Shown: in pieces, positions 17,006 to 25,858 of the stretch
How positions within the stretch are numbered: the first letter of the stretch is position 1
How the letters are laid out: the number at the start of each line of letters is the position of its first letter
Position numbers and translations under genes: made by a program
Assembly (NCBI RefSeq): GCF_014873875.1
Contig: NZ_JADBEM010000001.1
Location: forward strand, 10,106,001 to 10,170,000
Direction of reading: 5' to 3'
DNA: 64,000 nt
Source of the DNA: Actinopolymorpha pittospori
Lineage (GTDB): Bacteria; Actinomycetota; Actinomycetes; Propionibacteriales; Actinopolymorphaceae
The notes under the pieces: generated by a model
Database searches by the model: none
What the model was told of the DNA's origin: nothing
Seen by the model: the letters and a program-made list of their open reading frames with translations, nothing else

Positions 17006-19186
17006 TCAGGCCGGAACGAAGTCGGTCTCCCGGTCCCAGTGGCGGTGCTGACGCATCGCCTCGGCGAACATCCGGCAGAAATCCTCCAGCCGGTTCTTGT
17101 TCGGGCCGCGCACCTGGGTGACCACTCCCCGGTCACTGATCAGGTCCTCCGCACTGGTGGCCATCCGGACCTCACCGATCGGAGCGACACCCAGCACGTC
17201 GAGTCCCTCGGCGACGGCACCCACGGTCTTGCCGTGCTTGAACGCCTCCGCGAGGAAGTGCACCGCGTCGCCGTCCCCGGCGAGCGCACGGGCGGAGTCC
17301 GCGCCGCCGGGTACGACCACCGCGTCGTACAACACCGACGACATGGTGGCGATCCGGCGGTCGGCCCGGACAGCGTTGCCGTTCTGGGTCGCGAGCGCTC
17401 CGTCGTGCGGTGCCAGTACCTCCACCACCACGCCCATGCCGCCGAGGTTCTCCACGATCGCGTCGACGTGGACTGGGTCGACTCCGTCGCCGGCGAGCAG
17501 GGCGACCCTGCGGCTGTCGATGGGGGCGGTCCGGTCCAGCACCTGGCTCAGAGCGGGAGAGGAACGCCCGTGGTTCGGCACGATCTCCCGCTCCGGCGGA
17601 GTGACCCCGATGCCGGAGGCCACCATCCCGGCCAGGTCGTGGTCGATGTGGTTGATCTGCTCGACCGCGCGTTCCCTGATCTCCGGGCGGGTGCACTTGC
17701 CCAGTTCGAACTGGAACGCCGCGACGATGTGCTTCTTCTCCGGAGCCGTCATGCTGTTCCAGAACAGCGTCGCCTGGCTGTAGAAGTCCTTGAAACTCTC
17801 GCTGCGCTTGCGGATCTTCACCCCGTCGACGCGTTCCTGGTAGTGGCTGAACACCGAGGGGTCGGAGCCGGCGCCTTCGGCACCGTCAGGGACCCGCGGA
17901 TAGTTGCCGGCGACGGAGTTGGGCGAGTAGCTGGACTGGCTGCGGTAGATGCGCATCTGCCCGAAGCCGTCCCGCTGGTTGTTGTGCACCGGGGCGATCG
18001 GCCGGTTGATTGGGAGCTGGGCGAAGTTCGGGCCGCCGAGCCGGATCAGTTGGGTGTCGAGGTAGGAGAAGTTGCGCGCCTGCAGCAGCGGGTCGTTGCT
18101 GAAGTCGATGCCAGGCACGATGTTCGCGGTGTGGAACGCGACCTGCTCGGTCTCGGCGAAGAAGTTGTCGGGGTTGCGGTTGAGGACGAGCTTGCCGATG
18201 CGGCGGACCGGCACCTGCTCCTCCGGGATGATCTTGGTGGGGTCGAGCAGGTCGAAGTCGAAGCTGAACTCGTCCGACTCCGGCACCAGCTGCACGCCGA
18301 GTTCCCACTCCGGGAAGTGGCCGCTCTCGATCGCCTCCCACAGGTCACGACGGTTGAAGTCGGGATCCTTCCCGGCCGCCTTCTGCGCCTCGTCCCACAC
18401 CAGGGAGTGGATCCCGAGCATCGGCTTCCAGTGGAACTTCACGAAGGTGCCACGACCCTCGGCGTTCACGAACCGGAACGTGTGGACGCCGAAACCCTCC
18501 ATCATCCGGAAGCTCCGCGGGATCGCCCGGTCCGACATCAGCCACATGACCATGTGCATGGCCTCGGGCTGCAAGGAGACGAAGTCCCAGAACGTGTCGT
18601 GGGCGGACGCCGCCTGCGGCATCTCGTTGTGCGGCTCGGGTTTCACCGCGTGCACGAAGTCGGGGAACTTGATGCCGTCCTGGATGAAAAACACCGGGAA
18701 GTTGTTGGCGACCAGATCGTAGGTGCCGGTCCGGGTGAAGAACTTCGTCGCGAACCCGCGGACGTCGCGCACGGTGTCGGCCGATCCGCGCGAGCCGGCC
18801 ACGGTGGAGAACCGCACGAACACCGGCGTACGACGTCCCGGCTCCTGCAGGAAGTCCGCGACGGTGTACTCCGCCATCGACTCATACGCCTCGAAGTACC
18901 CGTGCGCGCCCGAACCTCGGGCGTGGACCACCCGTTCCGGGATCCGCTCGTGGTCGAAGTGGGTGATCTTCTCCCGGGCGTGGAAGTCCTCCAGGAGCGT
19001 GGGACCGCGCTCGCCGACAGTCAACGAGTCGTCGGTGTGGTCGATCCGCACGCCCTGCTGGGTGGTCAGATCGGTGCCCTCGACGTCCACTCGGACCGCC
19101 TCGAGCTGCTCGTCCTTGGAGTTCGCTCCGTTCTCGGGCGACGGCTTGGCACCGCTCCTGGTCGGGTCCGCGCTGGGGTCCGCCAT
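17006..19186 (-). CDS. katE: large-subunit catalase (HPII/KatE type)
   Basis: 726-residue haem catalase, decomposing hydrogen peroxide. ATG 19186 is preceded by GGAAAGGGG; an in-frame start at 19210 is less likely. Key residues: distal His in RVVHARGSGAHG (about residue 90), Asn in LVANNFPVFFIQDG, and proximal haem Tyr in the RNFSYLDTQLIRLGGP segment. The C-terminal 180 residues form the flavodoxin/DJ-1-like domain of the large clade-II catalases (VALLAGDGVD, then AVVVPGGADSA). Lone gene; stress or stationary-phase control is typical but no motif was identified. Confidence 0.95.
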   Translation of the reverse strand: MADPSADPTRSGAKPSPENGANSKDEQLEAVRVDVEGTDLTTQQGVRIDHTDDSLTVGERGPTLLEDFHAREKITHFDHERIPERVVHARGSGAHGYFEAYESMAEYTVADFLQEPGRRTPVFVRFSTVAGSRGSADTVRDVRGFATKFFTRTGTYDLVANNFPVFFIQDGIKFPDFVHAVKPEPHNEMPQAASAHDTFWDFVSLQPEAMHMVMWLMSDRAIPRSFRMMEGFGVHTFRFVNAEGRGTFVKFHWKPMLGIHSLVWDEAQKAAGKDPDFNRRDLWEAIESGHFPEWELGVQLVPESDEFSFDFDLLDPTKIIPEEQVPVRRIGKLVLNRNPDNFFAETEQVAFHTANIVPGIDFSNDPLLQARNFSYLDTQLIRLGGPNFAQLPINRPIAPVHNNQRDGFGQMRIYRSQSSYSPNSVAGNYPRVPDGAEGAGSDPSVFSHYQERVDGVKIRKRSESFKDFYSQATLFWNSMTAPEKKHIVAAFQFELGKCTRPEIRERAVEQINHIDHDLAGMVASGIGVTPPEREIVPNHGRSSPALSQVLDRTAPIDSRRVALLAGDGVDPVHVDAIVENLGGMGVVVEVLAPHDGALATQNGNAVRADRRIATMSSVLYDAVVVPGGADSARALAGDGDAVHFLAEAFKHGKTVGAVAEGLDVLGVAPIGEVRMATSAEDLISDRGVVTQVRGPNKNRLEDFCRMFAEAMRQHRHWDRETDFVPA

Positions 19187-19419
19187 CCCAATCCCCTTTC
19201 CGTGTGCCAATCTCAGCGATTTCGGTCATGCCGTGACGTCCCGCCCCTACCCAGGTGCCGGGCGGCTACGCCTCACGTCGGCGCGTCGTGCGTCCGAAGG
19301 CGGCCAGAGCGGCGTCCTCACCCGACGCGGAACGGCGAGCGGCGGAATCCCTGTGACCGACCGCGAACCTGTGGTGTCGTGAGAGAGAGGAGACAGATCG
19401 AGGAACTGGAGGCGGTGTC

Positions 19420-20928
19420 ATGGATTCGGACAAACCGCCCCGCCGCGTGGTGATCGTCGGCGGTGGCTTCGCGGGCCTGTACGCCGCCCGCGCGCTACGC
19501 CGCGCGCCGGTGTCGGTGATCGTGATCGACCGGGCCGCCCACCACCTGTTCCAGCCGCTGCTCTACCAGTGCGCGACAGGCATCCTCTCCGAGGGAGAGA
19601 TCGCCTCCCCGCTGCGCCTGGTGCTGCGCCGGCACAAGAACGTCGAGACACTCCTCGCCGAGGTGGTCGACGTCGACCCCGCGCGCCACGTGGTCATCGC
19701 GTTGCGCCCGGGCGGGAGCCGACTGGAGATCCCCTACGACGACCTGGTGTTGACGGCCGGCGTACGCCAGTCGTACTTCGGTCACGACGAGTTCGCGGCC
19801 CACGCGCCCGGCATGAAGACGATCGGGGACGCCCTCGCCATCCGGCAACGCGTGTTCGGCGCGTTCGAACTGGCCGAGACCGCCTCCACCGTGGAGGAAC
19901 GCCGCAAGCACCTCACCTTCGCCCTCGTCGGGGCGGGCCCGACCGGCGTGGAGCTGGCCGGCCAGATCCGCGAACTCGCCACGCACACGTTGCGCAAGGA
20001 GTTCCACCGCAGCGCGCCCGGGGACGCGCGGGTACTGCTGTTCGACGGCGGGTCCGAACCGCTCGCGTCGTTCGGGCCGAAACTCTCCGCCCGGGCGGCG
20101 GCGGCCCTCACCCACCTCGGTGTGGAACTGCACATGAACTCACGCGTCACCGACGTCGACGCGACAGGTCTGACGGCGCAACGAAAGGACGGCGGCGAGG
20201 AGTATCACGAGGCGGGCACCGTCCTGTGGACCGCCGGCGTCGCCGCACCACCTCTGGCGCACGCGATCGCCCGCGCCTGCGGCGTGGAGCAGGACCGGTC
20301 CGGGCGGATCAAGGTCCAGCCTGACCTCACCGTCCACGGACATCCCGACATCTCCGTGGCCGGTGACCTGATGAGCCTGGACCGACTCCCCGGCGTCGCC
20401 GAGGTGGCCATGCAGGCCGGGCGCTACACGGGCTCCCGGATCCGCCGCGCGGCACAGGGACATGCTCCACCCGGCCCGTTCAAGTACCGCGACCTCGGCT
20501 CGGCAGCCTACGTCGCCCGGGGCCGGGCGGTCGTCCTCGTCGGCAGGATACGGCTGAGCGGCTTCCTCGGCTGGCTCACCTGGCTCCTCCTGCACATCGC
20601 CTTCCTCACCGGCTTCCGCAACCGCCTCTTCGCCGTCGCGACGTGGCTGGTGGCCTTCACGCGGGAGGTCCGGCCCGAACGCGCGTTCACCACCCGCGAG
20701 ATCGAGACCGCCCGCAACGTCTACGCCGTCATCGCCGGCGGGGACGCGGCGCGCGCCGGAACCCGGGACACCGGGGCGGGCACCGTGCCGCGCCAAACCA
20801 CCGCGGAACCCGCGCCGCCGCCGAGCGAGCGGCCGGCCGGCCCCACCAGGCCGGCGGAACGCGGTGGTGTTCAGCGACCCCCGGGGTCCTCCGGGCCGCG
20901 GGACACCGGCTCGACGGGCGGCTCCTGA
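19420..20928 (+). CDS. ndh: type II NADH dehydrogenase (NDH-2)
   Basis: 502-residue FAD enzyme that passes electrons from NADH to menaquinone without pumping protons. GGAGG at 19408-19412 sets ATG 19420. FAD-binding VVIVGGGFAGLYAAR at residues 8-22; the NADH-binding dinucleotide fold is FALVGAGPTGVELAGQI near residue 167; the second FAD motif is GDLMSLDRLPGVAEVAMQAG near residue 312. The C-terminal amphipathic/hydrophobic stretch around 375-405 (LSGFLGWLTWLLLHIAFL) provides membrane attachment. A Pro/Thr-rich tail of about 60 residues is extra, and its last 58 bases overlap the convergent FUSC gene. Confidence 0.93.
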   Translation: MDSDKPPRRVVIVGGGFAGLYAARALRRAPVSVIVIDRAAHHLFQPLLYQCATGILSEGEIASPLRLVLRRHKNVETLLAEVVDVDPARHVVIALRPGGSRLEIPYDDLVLTAGVRQSYFGHDEFAAHAPGMKTIGDALAIRQRVFGAFELAETASTVEERRKHLTFALVGAGPTGVELAGQIRELATHTLRKEFHRSAPGDARVLLFDGGSEPLASFGPKLSARAAAALTHLGVELHMNSRVTDVDATGLTAQRKDGGEEYHEAGTVLWTAGVAAPPLAHAIARACGVEQDRSGRIKVQPDLTVHGHPDISVAGDLMSLDRLPGVAEVAMQAGRYTGSRIRRAAQGHAPPGPFKYRDLGSAAYVARGRAVVLVGRIRLSGFLGWLTWLLLHIAFLTGFRNRLFAVATWLVAFTREVRPERAFTTREIETARNVYAVIAGGDAARAGTRDTGAGTVPRQTTAEPAPPPSERPAGPTRPAERGGVQRPPGSSGPRDTGSTGGS

Positions 20929-23225
20929 ACGTCGACACGTCCACTGAGACGTCCGGCCGCCCCGACCAGGCGCGGCTCGAGATCCCAGACGTAGGCCAAC
21001 TGTTGGGTGGCCCACAGCTCGTGCAGGGTGTGGGAGATCTGGGCATCACGCTCGGCCGCCCCGACCCGGCGTAGGCATCTCACGATGAACGCGTGGTCGG
21101 CCGGGTTGCGCGGCTGGGCCGCGGGAACCGGCATGGCGGGGTCTGCCACGGAGGCGGCGAGGTCGTAGTACCAGCCGCGCAGTGACTCCGACTGACGACC
21201 GAGTGGATCAGGGTCGTCAGCCGACCCGGGCGGCTCCCTGTCGTCGATCCGCTCGGCCCGCGCCCGCGCCTGGGTCACGTGGGCGAGCGCGGCCAACGTG
21301 TGGCCGGCGAGCAGCAGCCGGTTCGCGCCCGCGACCAGGGCGGCGGCGGCCGAGACCCGCTCGGGTTGGGCGGTCTGCCGGGCGAGGTACTGCCCGAAGG
21401 CGTCGTCCAACCGAACGTTGTCGCCACCGGCGGTCCGACTCGCCGACTCGAACGCCGTCCGCGAGTCAGCCGCCCACCCCGCCGCGCGGTCCTTGGACGC
21501 CACGAGGTCTCGGACCGCCGCGGTGATGTAGTCGATGCCCGACCGATAGGACTCCGCGACCTGTCGCCACAGCACGGCGTCGGCACCGCGCGGCCACAAC
21601 ATCACGCCGACCAGCAGACTGATCGCACAGCCGATGCCGATGTCCTCCAGGCGGATCAGTCCGACCTGCCAACCGGTCGGACGGACGATGTTGAACAGGA
21701 TCAACACCATCAGGCTGAAGGAGACCTGTCCCCCGGTGAACGACAGCCCCGGCACGAAACTGGCGAGGAACACCACGAACGGCAGCAGCACCCACAAGAG
21801 GACGAGGTGCGGGCCGACGAGGATCACGATGCCCGCGCCGACGACGACACCGATGACGGTGCCCACCAGCGCGCGGAGCACGGTCACACCGGTGCCCGTC
21901 GCCGTCGATCGCAGCACCGACAGGGTGGCGAGCACCACCCAGAACGCGTTGCTCACTCCCAGGATCTGGGCGATGTAGACCGCGAGGGCCACACCGACGG
22001 CGCCACGGACGCTGTTGCGGAACCACACCGAGTGCGGCGTCAGGTGGCTCAGGGCCCTGACCCAGCGGCCGTTGCCAGGTCTCCGCAGCGGCGGGGTCCT
22101 GGCGTAGCGCCCGAGGGGTTCGGCGACCGATCGCTCCCGCACGGTGCTGGCCGCCTCCTCGACCCGGGCCGTACCGCCGGTCGCCCGAAGCGTCGTGGTC
22201 GCCACGGCGTACGTCGCGTAGGACAGTGCCCGGATCCGAAGCGGCGGGCCGATCGCGCGAGCCAGGAACGCGTCGTCGTCGATCTCCCGAACGCGCGCGA
22301 CCACGGCGTTGGCGAGTCTGATCCGGGCGGCGTCCAGCGCCAGGAGGTCCGGCTCTGCCGAGCCGCCCCGCAGCCGGTCGGCGCAGGCGCGGAGAACGGC
22401 GACGCACTGGTGGGCGACCTCGTCGTCCTCCCTCGGGGTCAGTGTGGTCGCGGGACTCCGCCCGGCGTCCGCGACGACCCGTACGGTGAGGGAGAAGAGC
22501 CAGTCCAGCTCGTTGCCGACGCAGACGAGTGCCCTGTCCCCACCGGGCGTCCTGGACGGCCGGTACGGAGTCGTGACGTACAGCTCCCGCATCTCCGCGA
22601 CCGTGACGTGGGCGACCCGCGCCGCCTCCCCCGGCTGCCCGCGCACGGTCTTCTCCATCACCTCGGCGATCGCGTCGCAGGCGTTCGCGGCGGCGTTCCA
22701 CAGCTCGTAGCGGGGGCGGTCGGGCCAGAGGAAGAGCGCGGTGGGGATGGCGACGACGCAGGCCAGCCCCCAGCCGATGAGCCGCGGCGGCACGGCGTCG
22801 AGGTTCCCGGGGATCGAGATGGGGAGTACGAAGAGGAGCACCGCTCCGGTCGAGGCCGCCTGGACGTAGCCGTTGAGGACGCCCGCGAAGAGGGCGACGA
22901 AGACGATGACCAGCGTGACGATCAACGCGAGCACGGAGTTGCGGGAGGCCAACGTGCCGACCGTGATCAGCACCGCGCCGAGGCCGGCCATCGCGAGATA
23001 GGCGAAGAGCCGATACCGCCGCCAGCCTGCCCAGTCGATCAGGACGAGCAGGGCGAACCCGCCGAATGCGGCGAAGACGGAGGCCCGAGGGTCGCCCAGC
23101 GCCAGATGGGCCAACCCGAAGGTGAGCGGGATGACGATGGCGGCGCGGGCACCGCGGATGAGCGCGTGCCGGCGTGGGCCGGACAGGTCACGCCACCACT
23201 GCCGCCACCACTTCCGCCAGCGCAC
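20871..23225 (-). CDS. FUSC family membrane protein (aromatic-acid-exporter/YccS-like)
   Basis: 784 residues from GTG 23225 behind GAGGAGG. Two membrane bundles of about five to six helices each: one at residues 25-165 (IVIPLTFGLAHLALG, FAAFGGFALLVLIDW and others) and one at about 410-545 (VALAVYIAQILGVSNAFWVVLATLSVL, then the TVIGVVVGAGIVILV and LVLLWVLLPFVVFLASF helices). Each is followed by a cytoplasmic helical domain. This duplicated plan is the FUSC architecture. The NAFWVVLATLSVL segment is the family's most conserved stretch. Probable efflux of an aromatic or other organic acid, inferred only. Ends inside the convergent ndh. Confidence 0.85.
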   Translation of the reverse strand: MRWRKWWRQWWRDLSGPRRHALIRGARAAIVIPLTFGLAHLALGDPRASVFAAFGGFALLVLIDWAGWRRYRLFAYLAMAGLGAVLITVGTLASRNSVLALIVTLVIVFVALFAGVLNGYVQAASTGAVLLFVLPISIPGNLDAVPPRLIGWGLACVVAIPTALFLWPDRPRYELWNAAANACDAIAEVMEKTVRGQPGEAARVAHVTVAEMRELYVTTPYRPSRTPGGDRALVCVGNELDWLFSLTVRVVADAGRSPATTLTPREDDEVAHQCVAVLRACADRLRGGSAEPDLLALDAARIRLANAVVARVREIDDDAFLARAIGPPLRIRALSYATYAVATTTLRATGGTARVEEAASTVRERSVAEPLGRYARTPPLRRPGNGRWVRALSHLTPHSVWFRNSVRGAVGVALAVYIAQILGVSNAFWVVLATLSVLRSTATGTGVTVLRALVGTVIGVVVGAGIVILVGPHLVLLWVLLPFVVFLASFVPGLSFTGGQVSFSLMVLILFNIVRPTGWQVGLIRLEDIGIGCAISLLVGVMLWPRGADAVLWRQVAESYRSGIDYITAAVRDLVASKDRAAGWAADSRTAFESASRTAGGDNVRLDDAFGQYLARQTAQPERVSAAAALVAGANRLLLAGHTLAALAHVTQARARAERIDDREPPGSADDPDPLGRQSESLRGWYYDLAASVADPAMPVPAAQPRNPADHAFIVRCLRRVGAAERDAQISHTLHELWATQQLAYVWDLEPRLVGAAGRLSGRVDVQEPPVEPVSRGPEDPGGR

Positions 23226-23311
23226 CGCGTCCTCCTCACCGCCGCCGGGCTCCCCCTCCCAGGCTCTTCCCCGTTTCCCGGGGTCGGCGAGCCGGGGTCG
23301 ACGAGCCGGGG

Positions 23312-23343
23312 GCGGGCGAGGGCCTGGGCGGGCGAGGGCCTGG
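23312..23343. repeat. two 16-bp direct repeats
   Basis: GCGGGCGAGGGCCTGG occurs at 23312-23327 and again immediately at 23328-23343, in the 139-bp gap between the FUSC start and the SDR stop. It is probably slippage-prone filler. Confidence 0.7.
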
Positions 23344-23364
23344 GCGGGGCGAGGGGATGTGCGC

Positions 23365-24225
23365 TCAGTACATGCGTTTGCCGCCGCCGGCGTAGATCGT
23401 CTGACCGGAGACCCAGCGCGCCTGCTCGGAGGCGAGGAAGACCGCGATGTCCGCGATGTCGTGAGGTTGGCCGACCCGGCCGAACGGGCTCAGCGCGTCG
23501 GCCTCCGCCCGCATCTCCGCGCTGATCCAGCCGGTCTGCACCGGACCGGGGGCAATGGTGTTGACGGTGATCCCGGCCGAGGCCATCTCCTGGGCGGCCG
23601 ATCGGCTCAGGCTCTCCAGGGCGTACTTCGTGGCGCCGTAGGACACCTCGCCGGCGAACTGCGGCGCCGCGTCGGTGCTGAGGTTGACGATCCGGCCCCA
23701 GCCGCCGGCTCGTTGCAGTACCCGACGGTGGAACTCCGCCATCAGGATCGCCGGGGCGCGGGTGTTGACCGCGAAGTGCGCGTCGAGGTTGGCGGCGTCG
23801 ACCACGGCGCAGTCGAAGTAGAAGACCGGGTCGCGTTGCGGCACGAACGTGTCCGGGACGCAGTAGGCGGCGTTGTTGACCAGGATCTCGACCGGGCCGA
23901 GTACCGCCTCCACCCGGTCGAAGACCTCCACGCACGCCGCCGGATCGGCCAGGTCGACCAGGAAGCGCCGCGCGTCGACATCCGCCTCGTGCAGGCCGGC
24001 CAGAACCTCACCGCCGTCGGAGGCGGTCGCGGCGGCGTACATCCGCGCGTCCGGGCCCTCCTCCGGCTCCCCGGCCTGCTCCGGCCGTTCGGCGGTGGGC
24101 AGGAAGGCGAGCGCGACGCGTGCGCCTTCCCGCCCGAGCGCGTGGGCGATCGCGGCGCCGATCCCCAGCGGGCTGTTCGAACCGGTCACCATGGCAACCC
24201 GCCCGGTCAGTCCGGCATCGATCAT
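23365..24225 (-). CDS. short-chain dehydrogenase/reductase (atypical insertion)
   Basis: 286 residues from ATG 24225, 10 bp after the selD stop, so it is likely cotranscribed with selD. Nucleotide loop TGSNSPLGIGAAIA near residue 14 (variant of TGxxxGIG), NNAAYC near residue 118, YGATK catalytic Tyr-Lys near residue 190, and WVSGQTIYAGGG at the C-terminus. About 25 extra residues follow beta-2 (around residues 42-75, rich in Glu and Pro) and a further insertion follows NNAA. Function unknown; being next to selD does not by itself tie it to selenium. Confidence 0.85.
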   Translation of the reverse strand: MIDAGLTGRVAMVTGSNSPLGIGAAIAHALGREGARVALAFLPTAERPEQAGEPEEGPDARMYAAATASDGGEVLAGLHEADVDARRFLVDLADPAACVEVFDRVEAVLGPVEILVNNAAYCVPDTFVPQRDPVFYFDCAVVDAANLDAHFAVNTRAPAILMAEFHRRVLQRAGGWGRIVNLSTDAAPQFAGEVSYGATKYALESLSRSAAQEMASAGITVNTIAPGPVQTGWISAEMRAEADALSPFGRVGQPHDIADIAVFLASEQARWVSGQTIYAGGGKRMY

Positions 24226-24235
24226 GACGCGGACC

Positions 24236-25285
24236 TCAGCGGACCATGAGGACGTGCTCACCGCGGGGTACGAGTTCGCCGATGACCGGCGCGCCCGGGA
24301 TCTCGCCCGCGAGCAGCAGCCCACCGGAGGTCTGCGCGTCGGCGAGCAGCAGCGCCTCGTCGGTGCTGACGGCCGACACGTCGGCGTACGGCGCCACCCA
24401 GTCGAGGTTGCGCCGCGTCCCGCCGCTGACGTAGCCGTCGCGCAGCGCCTCGCGCGCGCCGGCGAGGTAGGGAACCGCGGCGGCGTCGACGACCGCGCTC
24501 ACGCCACTGGCCCGGGCCAGCTTGTAGAGGTGGCCGAGCAGTCCGAACCCGGTGACGTCGGTGCCGCATCGTACCCCGGCGTCGACGGCGGCCCGGGACG
24601 CCGCCGCGTTGAGGGTGGTCATCGCGGCGACGGCCTCCTCGAAGACCTCACCGGTCGCCTTGTGCCGGGAGTTGAGGACACCGACGCCGAGCGGCTTGGT
24701 GAGCGAGAGCGGCTGGCCGGCTCGGCCGGCGTCGTTGCGCATCACCCGGTCGGGGTCGACCAGCCCGGTCACCGCCATGCCGTACTTCGGCTCCGGGTCG
24801 TCCACGCTGTGGCCACCCGCGAGGTGACAGCCCGCCTGGCGTGCGACGTCGAGTCCGCCCTGCAGCACCCTGGTCGCGAGGTCGAAGGGCAGCACCTCCC
24901 GCGGCCAGGCAAGCAGGTTGACCGCCACCAACGGCGTACCGCCCATCGCGTACACGTCGGAGAGCGCGTTGGTCGCGGCGATCCGGCCCCAGTCGTAGGC
25001 GTCGTCGACCACTGGGGTGAAGAAGTCGGTGGTCACGACGACGGCGAGGCCGTCCCGGATCGAGACCACGGCCGCGTCGTCCCCGGAGTCGAGGCCGACC
25101 AGGATCTCGCCGGGAGGCTCGGGCACGTCGCCGGCCACGTTGGTGGTGAGGCCGGCGACGATCTCCTCGAGCTCACCGGGGGGAATCTTGCAGGCGCAGC
25201 CGCCGCCGTGGGCGTACTGCGTCAGTCGGACCAGGTCACTCGCCGGGGAGGTCGGTGCGGCACTCGTCTGCGTCATACGCCCCAT
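24236..25285 (-). CDS. selD: selenide, water dikinase (selenophosphate synthetase)
   Basis: Makes selenophosphate, the selenium donor for SelA, from selenide and ATP. 349 residues from ATG 25285 (a second in-frame ATG at 25276 would give 346). Catalytic GGGCACK puts Cys30 at the Sec/Cys position and Lys33 next to it, so this SelD is a Cys form and does not itself need selenocysteine. GLDSGDDAAV supplies Mg/ATP-binding Asp; DVYAMGG, HLAGGHSVDD and TSGGLLL follow. Start codons lie in a strong hairpin (25274-25305). It is on the opposite strand, 1.5 kb from selC-selA-selB. Confidence 0.96.
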   Translation of the reverse strand: MGRMTQTSAAPTSPASDLVRLTQYAHGGGCACKIPPGELEEIVAGLTTNVAGDVPEPPGEILVGLDSGDDAAVVSIRDGLAVVVTTDFFTPVVDDAYDWGRIAATNALSDVYAMGGTPLVAVNLLAWPREVLPFDLATRVLQGGLDVARQAGCHLAGGHSVDDPEPKYGMAVTGLVDPDRVMRNDAGRAGQPLSLTKPLGVGVLNSRHKATGEVFEEAVAAMTTLNAAASRAAVDAGVRCGTDVTGFGLLGHLYKLARASGVSAVVDAAAVPYLAGAREALRDGYVSGGTRRNLDWVAPYADVSAVSTDEALLLADAQTSGGLLLAGEIPGAPVIGELVPRGEHVLMVR

Positions 25286-25305
25286 GTTTCCCCTCGGGGC
25301 GTATG
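25274..25305 (-). promoter_or_regulatory. perfect 10-bp hairpin over the selD translation start
   Basis: On the transcript, CAUACGCCCC and GGGGCGUAUG pair perfectly (10 bp) around a 12-nt loop, GAGGGGAAACAU. The ribosome binding site GAGGGG lies in the loop. The first AUG straddles loop and 3' arm; the second AUG begins at the foot of that arm. Such a structure could hold selD translation in check, or as DNA be a dimeric operator. No known riboswitch consensus is recognised. Confidence 0.7.
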
Positions 25306-25347
25306 TGCACCACCGCCGGCCCGCTCACCGCTACGCCGGACGCACGG

Positions 25348-25752
25348 CTAGCCGAGGTCGTACTCGAAGACGTAGGTGTGGCTACCGTCCTCGTGACGAG
25401 TGATCTCGATGTCGCCTCGGAGTCCCCGCAGTTCGCCCGTCCCCGTGTCGGGGACGACGGAGACGTCCGGTGTTCCGGCGCCGTCCTCGGCGGTCATGCG
25501 AGCGGAGTGCTGGATCACGAACGTCCCGGCCCGACCGGCGAGGCGCGCGCTCACGCGCTCGATCCCGACGTACGCGGCCGACGTCGGGACCTGGGCGAGA
25601 GCGGTGAGCAGGCGGGCGGTGCTCGTACCCTCCAGGTCGCCGTGCCAGTTCTTGCCGACCTCGATGTCGGCGAGTTCGGCGCCCTCGGCCTGGTCGTAGG
25701 TGGAGCTGTCCCAGCGGGTGATGTCGAAACTGCCGGTCGCGCGGTGACCCAT
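25348..25752 (-). CDS. DUF3224 domain protein
   Basis: 134 residues from ATG 25752 with AGAGGAA upstream; a longer frame to 25812 lacks a good site. The sequence follows the DUF3224 pattern: GSFDITRWDSSTYDQ at the N-terminus, a beta-barrel-like alternation, and GTGELRGLRGDIEITRHEDG followed by HTYVFEYDL at the end. This family is thought to adopt a compact beta-barrel; no enzymatic activity is established. It lies 62 bp upstream of selD on the same strand, so read-through transcription is possible, although selD has its own leader hairpin. Confidence 0.8.
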   Translation of the reverse strand: MGHRATGSFDITRWDSSTYDQAEGAELADIEVGKNWHGDLEGTSTARLLTALAQVPTSAAYVGIERVSARLAGRAGTFVIQHSARMTAEDGAGTPDVSVVPDTGTGELRGLRGDIEITRHEDGSHTYVFEYDLG

Positions 25753-25858
25753 GGTGGTTCCTCTTCGTCGGTCCGGGTGAACACGCGTCATGCTTCCGCA
25801 CGTACCTGTCAACTCCTGTCAGGTACGTGCGGTGCCGAGCCGTCTCATTCGGGCCGGG

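Noticed and set aside
16529..19453. 974-codon rightward open frame
   Set aside because: Antisense to the catalase; no start signal and no coherent hydrophobic or domain pattern.
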